A DNA stretch of 64,000 nucleotides from Atopobium sp. oral taxon 810 str. F0209 (GTDB lineage: Bacteria; Actinomycetota; Coriobacteriia; Coriobacteriales; Atopobiaceae): contig NZ_KE952937.1 in the NCBI RefSeq assembly GCF_000466405.1, positions 1 to 64,000 on the forward strand. The letters are read 5' to 3'. The translations under genes and the position numbers were made by a program. The notes beneath the pieces are model-generated. The model was not told the origin of the DNA. It did not search any database and saw only the letters and a program-made list of their open reading frames with translations. Below, one piece after another: positions 27,923-38,074 of the stretch (positions are counted from its first letter, which is position 1; each line of letters opens with the position of its first letter).

Positions 27923-29197
27923 ATGGAGAATGCAAAAGATGACATAACGGTAATTTCTTGGTCAGGACGAGCAATCGGTTTACTTGATCTTGATGCTTTC
28001 TTTGCCTCGGTCGAGCAGCTTGATCACCCAGAGTGGCGAGGTAAACCCCTTATTGTTGGGGGTTCTTCAAAGCGTCGTGGCGTCGTTTCGACCGCTTCCT
28101 ATGAAGCGCGTAAATTTGGCATTCATTCTGCTATGCCTAGTTTCCAGGCAGAACGTCTTTGCCCCCAAGCAATCTGGACTGAAGGTCATTTCTCGCGATA
28201 TCGCGCGTTATCTGCAGCTGTCATGAATATTCTTGTTGATGAAACTCCCCTAGTAGAACAAGTTTCTATTGATGAAGCTTTTTTTGATATAACACCTGGT
28301 CGTTATGCCGCAGAAAATCCCATTGTTATTTGTCGGCGAATTCAAAATCGTGTGGAGAAGCTTGGAATTAGCTGCTCGATCGGGCTTGGCATTAATAAAA
28401 CCATAGCCAAAATCGCTTCTGAGCGAGAAAAACCCCGTGGACTCACCATTGTGCCTCCAGGTACAGAAGCTCTCTTTTTGGCACCTCTGCCCGTACGTGC
28501 TATGAGTGGTATCGGAAGCGCAGCGGAAGCAAGACTGCAATCGCTACATATAAAAACTTTGGGGCAACTTGCCCAAGCAGATCCACAGCAACTCAGACGC
28601 ATGATGGGAAGTTATGGACCTCGTCTCATAGAACGCGCAGCGGGCAAAGAACAAAGTATCGTCGCGGAACGGGCCATACATGAGGTTCCAAAGTCAGTTT
28701 CTTCTGAGCGTACGTTTGCCCATGATCTATGCGATAAAAAAGATATTCATGCCGCAGTTTTGCACGTAGCCGCGCTCACTGGTACACGCCTAAGAAAAAA
28801 GGGGCTTAAAGGTAGCGAACTAACCTTAAAGCTCAAGTTTGCCTTCAATAAAAGCCGTACTATTCAGCGTCAACTTGACAGGCCCACAGATGATGAGCAC
28901 GAATTTGCCCATGTAGCACTCGAACTTCTCGAGCAGATTTGGCATGAAGGGAGCGCTGTACGTCTTGTAGGTGTGGGTATAAGCAATTTTGGAGCAAGCA
29001 AATCTCAACAGCTCAGTCTCTTTGAGACGGAACTTGATATGGAAGAGAGCCAACGCCTTGCCAAGAAAAAACATGACCTACGTCGCCTTGCTCTTACCAC
29101 TGACGAACTAAAATCACGTTTTGGAAATTCAGTTATTGCTTATGGACACGATTTGCGCCTACATGGCGAGCTCGACGAAAAAGGTCGCTCTAGATAA
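27923..29197 (+). CDS. dinB: DNA polymerase IV (Y-family translesion polymerase)
   Basis: Error-prone polymerase for lesion bypass. Palm motifs are LLDLDAFFASVEQ (metal Asp), VSTASYEARKFGI and VEQVSIDEAFFDIT (metal Asp-Glu). The HhH thumb carries AMSGIGSAAEARLQSL, and a little-finger domain follows (from about residue 240). Near the C-terminus QQLSLFETE fits a beta-clamp binding motif. The full frame begins at ATG 27914, but that codon overlaps the TATAAT box. I therefore start three codons later at 27923 (424 aa). It is the only plus-strand gene before 53.5 kb, divergent from rpsP and convergent with rsfS. No LexA box was recognised. Confidence 0.93.
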   Translation: MENAKDDITVISWSGRAIGLLDLDAFFASVEQLDHPEWRGKPLIVGGSSKRRGVVSTASYEARKFGIHSAMPSFQAERLCPQAIWTEGHFSRYRALSAAVMNILVDETPLVEQVSIDEAFFDITPGRYAAENPIVICRRIQNRVEKLGISCSIGLGINKTIAKIASEREKPRGLTIVPPGTEALFLAPLPVRAMSGIGSAAEARLQSLHIKTLGQLAQADPQQLRRMMGSYGPRLIERAAGKEQSIVAERAIHEVPKSVSSERTFAHDLCDKKDIHAAVLHVAALTGTRLRKKGLKGSELTLKLKFAFNKSRTIQRQLDRPTDDEHEFAHVALELLEQIWHEGSAVRLVGVGISNFGASKSQQLSLFETELDMEESQRLAKKKHDLRRLALTTDELKSRFGNSVIAYGHDLRLHGELDEKGRSR

Positions 29198-29206
29198 GCC
29201 TGTAGC

Positions 29207-29599
29207 CTATTTGTTTTTATCGCTAGAATCTAGCTCTGCCTGACCCTCTAAACCAAAATTCACCCGCGGAGCATCTCCCCAAAGGCATTCAATACGGAAG
29301 TACTCACGTGCTTCAGGTCTAAAGACATGAATAACTACTGCACCATAATCCATCAAAGTCCAGCCAGAACCTGCTTTACCTTCAACAGATAAGGGAGCTT
29401 CCTGGCAATTCTTCTTTACCTTTTCCTCAATTGCCTCGAGCACTGCATCAGCTTGTGCCTTGCTAGAGGCTGTACAAATCAAGAAGTAGTCACACATATC
29501 GGTCTCATTTTCAAGATCGATAATGACAATATCCTGAGCTTTTTTATCATCTGCGGCGATTGCAGCAACGTGTACGAGTTCGAGGGGTGTAACTGCCAT
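29207..29599 (-). CDS. rsfS: Ribosomal silencing factor RsfS
   Basis: Binds L14 and blocks subunit joining when nutrients fall. Family blocks are DDKKAQDIVIIDLENETDMC, DYFLICTASSKAQADA, SGWTLMDYGAVVIHVF, and REYFRIECLWGDAP. At 130 aa it is normal. Last gene of obgE-proB-nadD-yqeK-rsfS. Confidence 0.94.
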   Translation of the reverse strand: MAVTPLELVHVAAIAADDKKAQDIVIIDLENETDMCDYFLICTASSKAQADAVLEAIEEKVKKNCQEAPLSVEGKAGSGWTLMDYGAVVIHVFRPEAREYFRIECLWGDAPRVNFGLEGQAELDSSDKNK

Positions 29600-29625
29600 G
29601 TAGCTAACCTTTCTTGAGGACTTCC

Positions 29626-30261
29626 TTAGTGCTTAAGGACATAGCTGTTGTATAACTCTAGGGTACCCGGATAAAGGTAGTGTCTACCCTCCAACACGTA
29701 GACTACACCACCAATAAACGACTCCCAATAGAGCTCATCAAGTGAAACTTTTCCCACAAGCGAGCGCGTACGCTCGATTCCTGGACTTGCAGGACGCAAA
29801 GGCTCAATACCATCAGCAATAAATAGCACCATATCAAGAGGCGTCATATCCTGAGCTCCTGTGGTATGACGAGCAATAGCTTGCCATATTTCGGAAGGAA
29901 GTTCAGGAAACTTGGCAGGCAAATCGTGAGCTGCAGTTAAGCCATGCAAAAGATTTCCCACCAAGGAAAGCTCAACGCCCATATCAATATTGGCAGCCTG
30001 AGCATGCTGTAATTGCTCATCTAAGTTGAGAACCTTATCCCAATCATGCAATATACCCGCTGCTTGTGCAAGATATGGACTAACACCATAGATATGCGCC
30101 AAACGTCCTGCTTCAGCAGCTACAGAAAGTGAATGAGCATACCTCTTGGGTTTGATAGCAGCCATATGCTCACGCAAGGCAGCGCGTAGCTTTGCAAGCT
30201 CTGCGATTTGTTCAGCATCAAGACCTTCATTGATTTTGTGGCAAACTTGAATTTCACTCAT
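29626..30261 (-). CDS. yqeK: HD-domain nucleotide hydrolase YqeK (symmetrical Ap4A hydrolase family)
   Basis: HD-domain protein. The histidines and aspartates are in RYAHSLSVA, AGILHDWDK, LLHGLTAAH and ADGIEPLRPA. The family hydrolyses diadenosine tetraphosphate in B. subtilis and S. aureus. The 211-aa length includes a 25-residue N-terminal extension. The start overlaps nadD by ATGA, and nadD-yqeK-rsfS is a conserved trio. Confidence 0.9.
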   Translation of the reverse strand: MSEIQVCHKINEGLDAEQIAELAKLRAALREHMAAIKPKRYAHSLSVAAEAGRLAHIYGVSPYLAQAAGILHDWDKVLNLDEQLQHAQAANIDMGVELSLVGNLLHGLTAAHDLPAKFPELPSEIWQAIARHTTGAQDMTPLDMVLFIADGIEPLRPASPGIERTRSLVGKVSLDELYWESFIGGVVYVLEGRHYLYPGTLELYNSYVLKH

Positions 30262-31064
30262 GCAGACACTTCCCCTGTAACCCCATCATGTACACGAGTT
30301 TTTTCCAGTCCCATCACCGATCCATAACTCAAAGAATGTGCTCCATACAGCTCATGTTTGTGAATATAGCCAGTAACAGTATCCGGCGTAAGATACCGTA
30401 GACTCTGACCTTCTTCAACACGCTTACGCAGATAACTTGAGGAAATTGCCAATGCTGGTACTTCAAGGTAGGTTACTCGGAAGTCATAAGGAGACTCTTC
30501 GATTGCAGCTTGTGCATGCCTCAAGTCATAACCTGGACGAGTAGCACCTACTAGATGAGCCAGATCTGCAATGCTTCCCGCATCTCTCCAACGCACTATA
30601 TCGGCAATAGCATCTGCTCCCGTAATAAAGAAAAGCTCAACGTTGTTTGGATAAATTGATCTCAGCAAACGAAGAGTTTCAGCTGTATAAGTCACACCCT
30701 CACGGTCTACCTCAAAGCGGCTCGCCATAAAATGTGGGTTATCTGAGGTGGCAAGCAGAGTCATAGCATAGCGGTCTTCACCCGAAGAAACGTGAACATG
30801 CTGTTTGAACGCGGGAGAACCTGCAGGCATAAAGACTACGACATCAAGATTGAGCGCATCAAAAGCGGTCTCAGCACAAACAAGGTGTCCATGATGAATG
30901 GGGTCAAAAGTGCCACCCATAATACCAAGACGATACTGCTTTTTTGGATCGGTACCCAAAAGTGGTAAGTCGCCACAAGCAGGTGTGCGCATACGCAATT
31001 TTTGACTCGCGATATGCGCAGGACTCAGGACACCACTACCGTCATCAGGCTCTCGCAAAGGCAT
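30258..31064 (-). CDS. nadD: Nicotinate-nucleotide adenylyltransferase
   Basis: Adenylylates nicotinate mononucleotide in NAD synthesis. Nucleotidyltransferase motifs are LGIMGGTFDPIHHGHL (with the HxGH signature), ELFFITGADAIADI and ISSSYLRKRVEEG (ISSTxxR-like). The catalytic core begins near residue 45. The first 44 residues (Pro/Ser-rich) are an unusual extension. No internal start with a good ribosome site was found, while GAGGAG precedes the ATG at 31062-31064. Confidence 0.93.
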   Translation of the reverse strand: MPLREPDDGSGVLSPAHIASQKLRMRTPACGDLPLLGTDPKKQYRLGIMGGTFDPIHHGHLVCAETAFDALNLDVVVFMPAGSPAFKQHVHVSSGEDRYAMTLLATSDNPHFMASRFEVDREGVTYTAETLRLLRSIYPNNVELFFITGADAIADIVRWRDAGSIADLAHLVGATRPGYDLRHAQAAIEESPYDFRVTYLEVPALAISSSYLRKRVEEGQSLRYLTPDTVTGYIHKHELYGAHSLSYGSVMGLEKTRVHDGVTGEVSA

Positions 31065-31110
31065 TTCGAGGGTTCTCCTCTCCGCTCATTGAGTCTAGCT
31101 ATCCCTCTTG

Positions 31111-33706
<2,596 letters not shown>

Positions 33707-33712
33707 TCATCC

Positions 33713-34459
33713 TTACAAAATGATGGAAGCAGCCACAATTAAAATACCTACAGCAAATACAACAATGTCAGCTGCTCCAAAAGGATAGCGCTTGTAGGAA
33801 GAGGAACGAGTACGCAAATAAAAGCCTCTTTCCTCTGCTGCAAGTGCCGTATCATCAGCTTTGGCAACCGAAGAAATCAACAGCGGTGCTGCAAGCGGCA
33901 GCATCAGACGTAGACGTCTAAAAATGCCACCTTCATCAAAAGAGACACCACGGGCAGTCTGAGCTTCAACGATTTTGTTCATCTCATCCGCAAAAATCGG
34001 CACAAAACGAAGAGCAGTGGTAATGGTAAAGGCGTAACGATACGGAACATGCAGCACTTCAACCGCAGCATTTGCAAGGTCAGTAAGCCGAGTCAGAGTG
34101 AGCATTTGTACCAGGGGGATGGCAAAAGCTACTAGGCGCAAAGCAACTAATACACCTGTGGAAAGACCTCGGTCTGTCACAAACAAAAAAATAGCCGTAC
34201 CATCTCGAATAATAAGCACCTGAACCAAGCACATGACCAAGCCCAAACCCAAAAGACCAGAGAGTAGGCTTAGAGTCTCTCTGCCAATACCCGCATAGAG
34301 GCCTATGAGGACTTCCACACCAATGATGCCCATCAATACAAATGGATGAGGCGCTAAAAAAACAGCCACACAAATGCAAAGCGCCAATAAAACCTTGGAA
34401 AGAGGATTAGCTCGATGAAGCAGAGTTGTACCTTCAGAGTATTTCAGAAGACCTGCCAT
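33713..34459 (-). CDS. ecfT: ECF transporter T component (EcfT)
   Basis: Membrane scaffold coupling the ATPases to the substrate-binding S subunit. About six hydrophobic segments are visible. The two coupling-helix Ala-Arg-Gly motifs are AQTARGVSF (about residue 165) and AEERGFYLR (about 215). At 248 aa it is normal. It begins immediately after the ecfA stop codon (TAG-ATG). Together with ecfA and the S gene it forms a complete dedicated (group I) ECF cassette. Confidence 0.93.
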   Translation of the reverse strand: MAGLLKYSEGTTLLHRANPLSKVLLALCICVAVFLAPHPFVLMGIIGVEVLIGLYAGIGRETLSLLSGLLGLGLVMCLVQVLIIRDGTAIFLFVTDRGLSTGVLVALRLVAFAIPLVQMLTLTRLTDLANAAVEVLHVPYRYAFTITTALRFVPIFADEMNKIVEAQTARGVSFDEGGIFRRLRLMLPLAAPLLISSVAKADDTALAAEERGFYLRTRSSSYKRYPFGAADIVVFAVGILIVAASIIL

Positions 34460-36277
34460 CTATCTCACCAGACCTTCCGTAATAGTCACAATATCGCTTA
34501 CCTCAGAGAGACTTTCATAGGCAATATAGCCATCTGCTGCCAACTTGCTAGAAAGACCAAGAATCTGCGGCGGTGCCACAGAAGCTTGCTTCATAAGCTC
34601 AGAATTCTCAAAAAGTTCAACTGGATTGCCGTCAGCACGATTAAAGCCATCAGACATGACAATAATACGACTTGCAAAGTCATAGACAACTTCCATGTCA
34701 TGACACACCATCACAATGGCACAGCCCTGCTCACGCGCCTCTTTGACCGCTCTCATGACTACCATACACTCTTGATAATCAAGACCACTAGTAGGCTCAT
34801 CCAAAATGAGTAACTGTGGGCGCGTTACGATTACACTGGCAAGAGCCACAATCTGCCGCTGACCACGTGAAAGCGAAAACGGAGCTACATCAGCTGGCAA
34901 GGAAAAACGTTTAATCGTTTGTGCTGCTCGAGAATGGGCTATTTGTGTATCAACGCCTAGTAATTCCAAGGAAAAAGCCACCTCATCGAGGACAGTTTCT
35001 TTGCAAATCTGATGATCGGGATCTTGAAAAAGCGTCGAGACATGACGTGCAATCTGGCTCGTACGAGCTACGGATGTATCCAAACCACAGATGCTCACCC
35101 TACCTGCAGAGGGCTTGAGAAGACCATTCATGAGTTTGGTAAGGGTAGTTTTACCTGCACCATTTTGACCAATAATGGCAAGCAGCTCACCAGGATGCAC
35201 CTTAAAATCAATATCTCGCACCGAAGCAGCATGAGGACCATAGGAAAAACTTACATGGTCAAAGGACAAAACTGCCTGTTGCTTGGCCTTGGTGTCAAGT
35301 TCGCGTTGTACTACAAACGCATCTTCGCTCCTTCTGGGCTCAAAATCAGCCATGCGAGGAGCTTTATTATCAGCGATTAAATTCTTAATACCAGTAAATG
35401 CAGCATCCGTAGTCAAAAAAGAACAGCTTTCATCAAGCAAATGCTTTGCATGCAGCTTGTTTGAAACACGGGTAACGCGTGGAGAATCAACACCAATGAA
35501 TTTGAGTTCTTGACGGTGAGTCAAGACGTCTGCGGGGCTACCATCAAGGGCAACAGTTCCTTCGGAAAGTACGAGCATACGCTGACAATATTCAGCAAGC
35601 AGAGCAACTTTTTGCTCCACCACTACCACAGTAATTCCTTGAGTTTGATTGAGTAGACGAAGCGTATCAAATACCTGACGTGATGAAAGAGGATCTAGCG
35701 CTGCCGTAGGCTCGTCCAAAACCAATACACGAGGTTGCAAAGCCAAAATTGCCGCAATTGCAACCTTTTGCTTTTGTCCCCCAGAAAGAGTCGCAATATC
35801 ACGACGAAGCAAATCGGAGACGCCTACTGCTTCAAGCGCCTCAGATACGCGCTGCATTATTTGCTCATGATCAACACCAAAGTTTTCAAGACCATAAAGC
35901 AACTCATCTTCTACGTTTGCAGAAACCATCTGTGCATCAATGTCCTGCAAGACGCTACCAACAATCTGAGAGACATCTGTAAGCTCGACTTCGCAGGTAT
36001 CAATGCCCGCTACCAAACAAGCACCTCTGAACTCACCTTTAAAATGATGAGGTACCGCACCCGATAGCACCGAAGTAAGGGTGGTTTTACCCGCTCCAGA
36101 AGGACCAATGATACCTACGAAGTCACCTTCATTGATGTCAACACTTACATCATGTAACGCATAGGGGCGCAAATGTAGGGAGTTATTTTTTTGTGTTGTA
36201 TCTTCAAAAGCAAAAGATACGTGAGACAACTGAATAACTGGTATGGCAGTCGAATCGCATGCCGTACATACTGACAC
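34460..36277 (-). CDS. ecfA: ECF transporter ATP-binding protein, two fused ABC domains
   Basis: One polypeptide carries both ATPases of the ECF energising module. NBD1: Walker A GPSGAGKTT (58-66), Q loop VLQDIDAQ, signature LSGGQKQ (164), Walker B VLVLDEPTAALD, and switch position Gln222 (VVVVEQKVA) where His is expected. NBD2: Walker A GQNGAGKTT (370-378), FQDPDHQI, signature LSRGQRQ (469), Walker B LLILDEPTSGLD, and switch His526 (VMVCHDMEV). The non-canonical signature of NBD2 and the missing His of NBD1 fall in the same composite ATP site, suggesting one degenerate and one catalytic site. The start is GTG with AAGGGG 6 bases upstream. 605 aa. Confidence 0.94.
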   Translation of the reverse strand: MSVCTACDSTAIPVIQLSHVSFAFEDTTQKNNSLHLRPYALHDVSVDINEGDFVGIIGPSGAGKTTLTSVLSGAVPHHFKGEFRGACLVAGIDTCEVELTDVSQIVGSVLQDIDAQMVSANVEDELLYGLENFGVDHEQIMQRVSEALEAVGVSDLLRRDIATLSGGQKQKVAIAAILALQPRVLVLDEPTAALDPLSSRQVFDTLRLLNQTQGITVVVVEQKVALLAEYCQRMLVLSEGTVALDGSPADVLTHRQELKFIGVDSPRVTRVSNKLHAKHLLDESCSFLTTDAAFTGIKNLIADNKAPRMADFEPRRSEDAFVVQRELDTKAKQQAVLSFDHVSFSYGPHAASVRDIDFKVHPGELLAIIGQNGAGKTTLTKLMNGLLKPSAGRVSICGLDTSVARTSQIARHVSTLFQDPDHQICKETVLDEVAFSLELLGVDTQIAHSRAAQTIKRFSLPADVAPFSLSRGQRQIVALASVIVTRPQLLILDEPTSGLDYQECMVVMRAVKEAREQGCAIVMVCHDMEVVYDFASRIIVMSDGFNRADGNPVELFENSELMKQASVAPPQILGLSSKLAADGYIAYESLSEVSDIVTITEGLVR

Positions 36278-36318
36278 TACAAACCCCTTTCAAAGGATGA
36301 CAGCATCCTTGATACAAA

Positions 36319-36888
36319 CTAACGAGAGATAACCTTACGCAAAGCGGGGTAAAGACCACCTACTACCAAGCCATTGCCCACCGCAGTACCCAGCACAACA
36401 ATTAATAGGGGCAGCATGGAGGCAAAGGCACCTTTAAGCACGATGACGGTTGCAATACAAGCAAAAATAAGACCAGAAACCAAAGTAGTTACAAAACCCA
36501 ATATAAAAGGAAGATATACAGGTGTCTTGTCATCTGCAAATTTATTGACTAACAAAAAGGCTACAGCTGCACCAGGAATATCCGCAACATATTCAACACC
36601 AGGAATAGAAGTAGTAATTTGAATGACGGTAGCTGCGAGAATGCCAAAGATTATGGCTTGAGGCAGGGTCGGCTTAAGCAGCAGGATAGCCAAGCAATAT
36701 GCAGCAATACAAAACTCGGGCTTGATACCTGTAATAGCGAGCATGCCGCCCACTGTTGCATTGAGAATAAAGCCTGCAGCGAGAAGGATAGCTACGAGAA
36801 CTAAAGAACCAACATCGAGTTTGCCCGACTGTGCATGAGTACTTTTGATGGTGCGGACTTTAGCGGCAGTAGACTTCGAATTTTCCAT
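36319..36888 (-). CDS. ECF transporter S component, probable tryptophan-specific (TrpP-like)
   Basis: Substrate-binding membrane subunit of the ECF transporter. About 30 hydrophilic residues precede five to six membrane segments. GIKPEF and the TTSIPGVEY...DIPGAA region resemble the MKPD and TTxFPGGQ...D-PxxA pattern of TrpP-type proteins. That resemblance is moderate and made by eye. The independent evidence for tryptophan is the Trp-codon leader and attenuator just upstream. The start is the ATG at 36886-36888 (AGGAGA 7 bases upstream). An earlier in-frame ATG at 36904-36906 overlaps the ribosome site. It lies 53 bases after the attenuator and leads the S-A-A-T operon. 189 aa. Confidence 0.82.
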   Translation of the reverse strand: MENSKSTAAKVRTIKSTHAQSGKLDVGSLVLVAILLAAGFILNATVGGMLAITGIKPEFCIAAYCLAILLLKPTLPQAIIFGILAATVIQITTSIPGVEYVADIPGAAVAFLLVNKFADDKTPVYLPFILGFVTTLVSGLIFACIATVIVLKGAFASMLPLLIVVLGTAVGNGLVVGGLYPALRKVISR

Positions 36889-36940
36889 GAGAGTTTCTCC
36901 TAACATAAGCTTTGATAGTCAAATTTAGATTGAACGACAC

Positions 36941-36972
36941 AAAAAAACGGCTCCCGGTCAACCCGGAAGTCG
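36941..36972 (-). terminator. Attenuator terminator of the ECF operon
   Basis: On the minus strand CGACTTCCGG-GTTGA-CCGGGAGCCG (arms 36963-36972 and 36948-36957, one A-C mismatch, one G-U) is followed by seven T (36941-36947). It is placed between the leader peptide stop and the S gene and would abort transcription before the structural genes. Confidence 0.85.
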
Positions 36973-37003
36973 TCTGCACAAGTCATGTGGCAGCAAGCGA
37001 CCT
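36967..37003 (-). promoter_or_regulatory. Antiterminator (2:3) hairpin
   Basis: On the minus strand AGGUCG (36998-37003) pairs with CGACUU (36967-36972), and CUGC (36990-36993) with GCAG (36974-36977). The 3' strand uses six bases of the terminator's 5' arm, so the two structures are mutually exclusive. Confidence 0.65.
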
Positions 37004-37035
37004 AGAGTCGACCAAACGAAGACCAGCTACGCCAC
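36987..37035 (-). promoter_or_regulatory. Leader 1:2 (pause) hairpin covering Trp codons
   Basis: GUGGC (37031-37035, within Trp codons 14-15) pairs with GCCAC (36987-36991), helped by nearby AGC/GCU. A ribosome stalled on the Trp codons would prevent this pairing and free segment 2 for the antiterminator. One translating to the UAG at 37002-37004 would cover segment 2. Confidence 0.55.
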
Positions 37036-37076
37036 CACCAGTTCATGTCCTTAGAAGTGCTTATCTGAGTCATCAT
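37002..37076 (-). CDS. Tryptophan-rich leader peptide of a trp-type attenuator
   Basis: A 24-codon gene reads MMTQISTSKDMN, then WWW, R, S, W and SSFGRL, ending in TAG. Four of 24 residues are Trp (codons 13, 14, 15 and 18). AAAGGAG sits 7 bases before the ATG at 37074-37076, and an extended -10 promoter lies about 40 bases upstream. Downstream, the 1:2, 2:3 and 3:4 hairpins end in a U-run before the ECF S gene. This is the architecture of ribosome-mediated trp attenuation, where scarce charged tRNA-Trp stalls the ribosome, the antiterminator forms and the transporter is made. Trp-run leaders are known for trp biosynthetic operons in enterics and actinobacteria. Here the leader serves a transport operon. 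The alternative of chance is unlikely given the ribosome site, the Trp run and the terminator together. Confidence 0.9.
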   Translation of the reverse strand: MMTQISTSKDMNWWWRSWSSFGRL

Positions 37077-37115
37077 GGTCAAACTCCTTTCTTCACTCGA
37101 TTTCATGTTGCTGGG

Positions 37116-37121
37116 ACTATA
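37116..37121 (-). promoter_or_regulatory. Extended -10 promoter of the leader/ECF operon
   Basis: The minus strand reads TGATATAGT, matching TGnTATAAT except for one base. There is no convincing -35, as is usual for extended -10 promoters. The predicted start is near 37109, about 33 bases before the leader peptide. Confidence 0.6.
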
Positions 37122-37204
37122 TCAAAGACCAAGCTTAGATTGAGTCTCATTTCACATACGTTTATGACTTGAAACAAAGTGTTCAAGCAATACAGCCAAA
37201 CACA

Positions 37205-37238
37205 TAGACAAAACCCCACCGCAATAGCGATGGGGTTT
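37205..37238 (-). terminator. Terminator of rplU-rpmA
   Basis: AAACCCCATCGC-TATT-GCGGTGGGGTTT on the minus strand (arms 37227-37238 and 37211-37222) is followed by TTGTCT. It separates rpmA from the ECF cassette. Confidence 0.8.
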
Positions 37239-37256
37239 GATCATACAACTTGCACT

Positions 37257-37508
37257 CTACTCAGCAGGCACAACGTTAACGACGTGCTTGGCACCCTTAA
37301 CAAACTGCACGGTGCCATCCTGCAGTGCAAACAGCGTGTCATCCTTGCCACGACCAACGCCTGTACCAGGAGTAATGTGCGTGCCACGCTGACGAACAAT
37401 AATCTGACCAGTCTTAATTGTCTGACCACCAAAAATCTTGGTACCAAGACGCTGAGCGTTGGAATCGCGACCATTGCGCGAAGACGCTTGGCCCTTTTTA
37501 TGTGCCAT
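37257..37508 (-). CDS. rpmA: 50S ribosomal protein L27
   Basis: L27, near the peptidyl-transferase centre. The sequence starts [20 protein letters not shown] and contains [21 protein letters not shown], given here as family blocks of normal order. At 83 aa it is normal. There is no Firmicutes-type N-terminal cleavage extension (the protein starts directly at AHKKG). The start is the ATG at 37506-37508. The longer open frame upstream is a shadow of rplU. Confidence 0.97.
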   Translation of the reverse strand: MAHKKGQASSRNGRDSNAQRLGTKIFGGQTIKTGQIIVRQRGTHITPGTGVGRGKDDTLFALQDGTVQFVKGAKHVVNVVPAE

Positions 37509-37554
37509 AGTACTACCTGCCTTACTCGAAAAAACTAATGGGAATAGCGCGAGC

Positions 37555-37863
37555 CTACGCGGGGATAGAAGTAATCTGCAGGCGCGTAAGCTGCTGCCTG
37601 TGACCCTTGGTACGGTGATAACGCTTGCGCTTGTGGAGCTTGAAGACAATAACCTTCTTGCCCTTATGCTGATCGACCACTTCAGCGGTAACCTTTTTAC
37701 CCTCGAGCTCAGCAGGAGCGACAACGGTTTTTGCGTCGTCAGCAAGCATCAGGACGTCGAGGCTGACCTTGTCGCCAGGCTGCGCGTTGAGCTTTTCGAC
37801 GTCAATGACGTCGCCCTCGGCAACCTTATACTGCTTGCCACCAGTCGTAACGATTGCGTACAT
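37555..37863 (-). CDS. rplU: 50S ribosomal protein L21
   Basis: L21. The N-terminus is [20 protein letters not shown], and the C-terminal signature is [20 protein letters not shown]. At 102 aa it is normal. The ATG at 37861-37863 follows AAGGG by 7 bases. It leads rplU-rpmA. No ysxB-like cysteine protease gene lies between them, consistent with the uncleaved L27 form. Confidence 0.97.
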   Translation of the reverse strand: MYAIVTTGGKQYKVAEGDVIDVEKLNAQPGDKVSLDVLMLADDAKTVVAPAELEGKKVTAEVVDQHKGKKVIVFKLHKRKRYHRTKGHRQQLTRLQITSIPA

Positions 37864-37911
37864 GTGAGAACCCTTCGATGCTGGAATAGTGCAACAGCTA
37901 TCCATAATACA

Positions 37912-37963
37912 GGCGTCGACCTGCATCGTCAACGGAAAAACCGTCAGAGACACAGCGGACGCC
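37912..37963 (-). promoter_or_regulatory. Candidate L21 leader structure
   Basis: In the rplU 5' region GGCGTC (37958-37963, minus strand) pairs with GACGCC (37912-37917). These enclose an inner hairpin ACGG-TTTTT-CCGT (37932-37944). A structured L21 leader is known from Firmicutes. Assignment here is by position and shape only. Confidence 0.4.
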
Positions 37964-38074
37964 TTTAGTTAGGATATACAGCTTGGCCAATTGGAGCAAG
38001 CTCTTTATCGCATCCACAAGACTAACACCAAATATAGCCTATTTGCCCCAAGATATTGCGATTTGACGTCCGAT

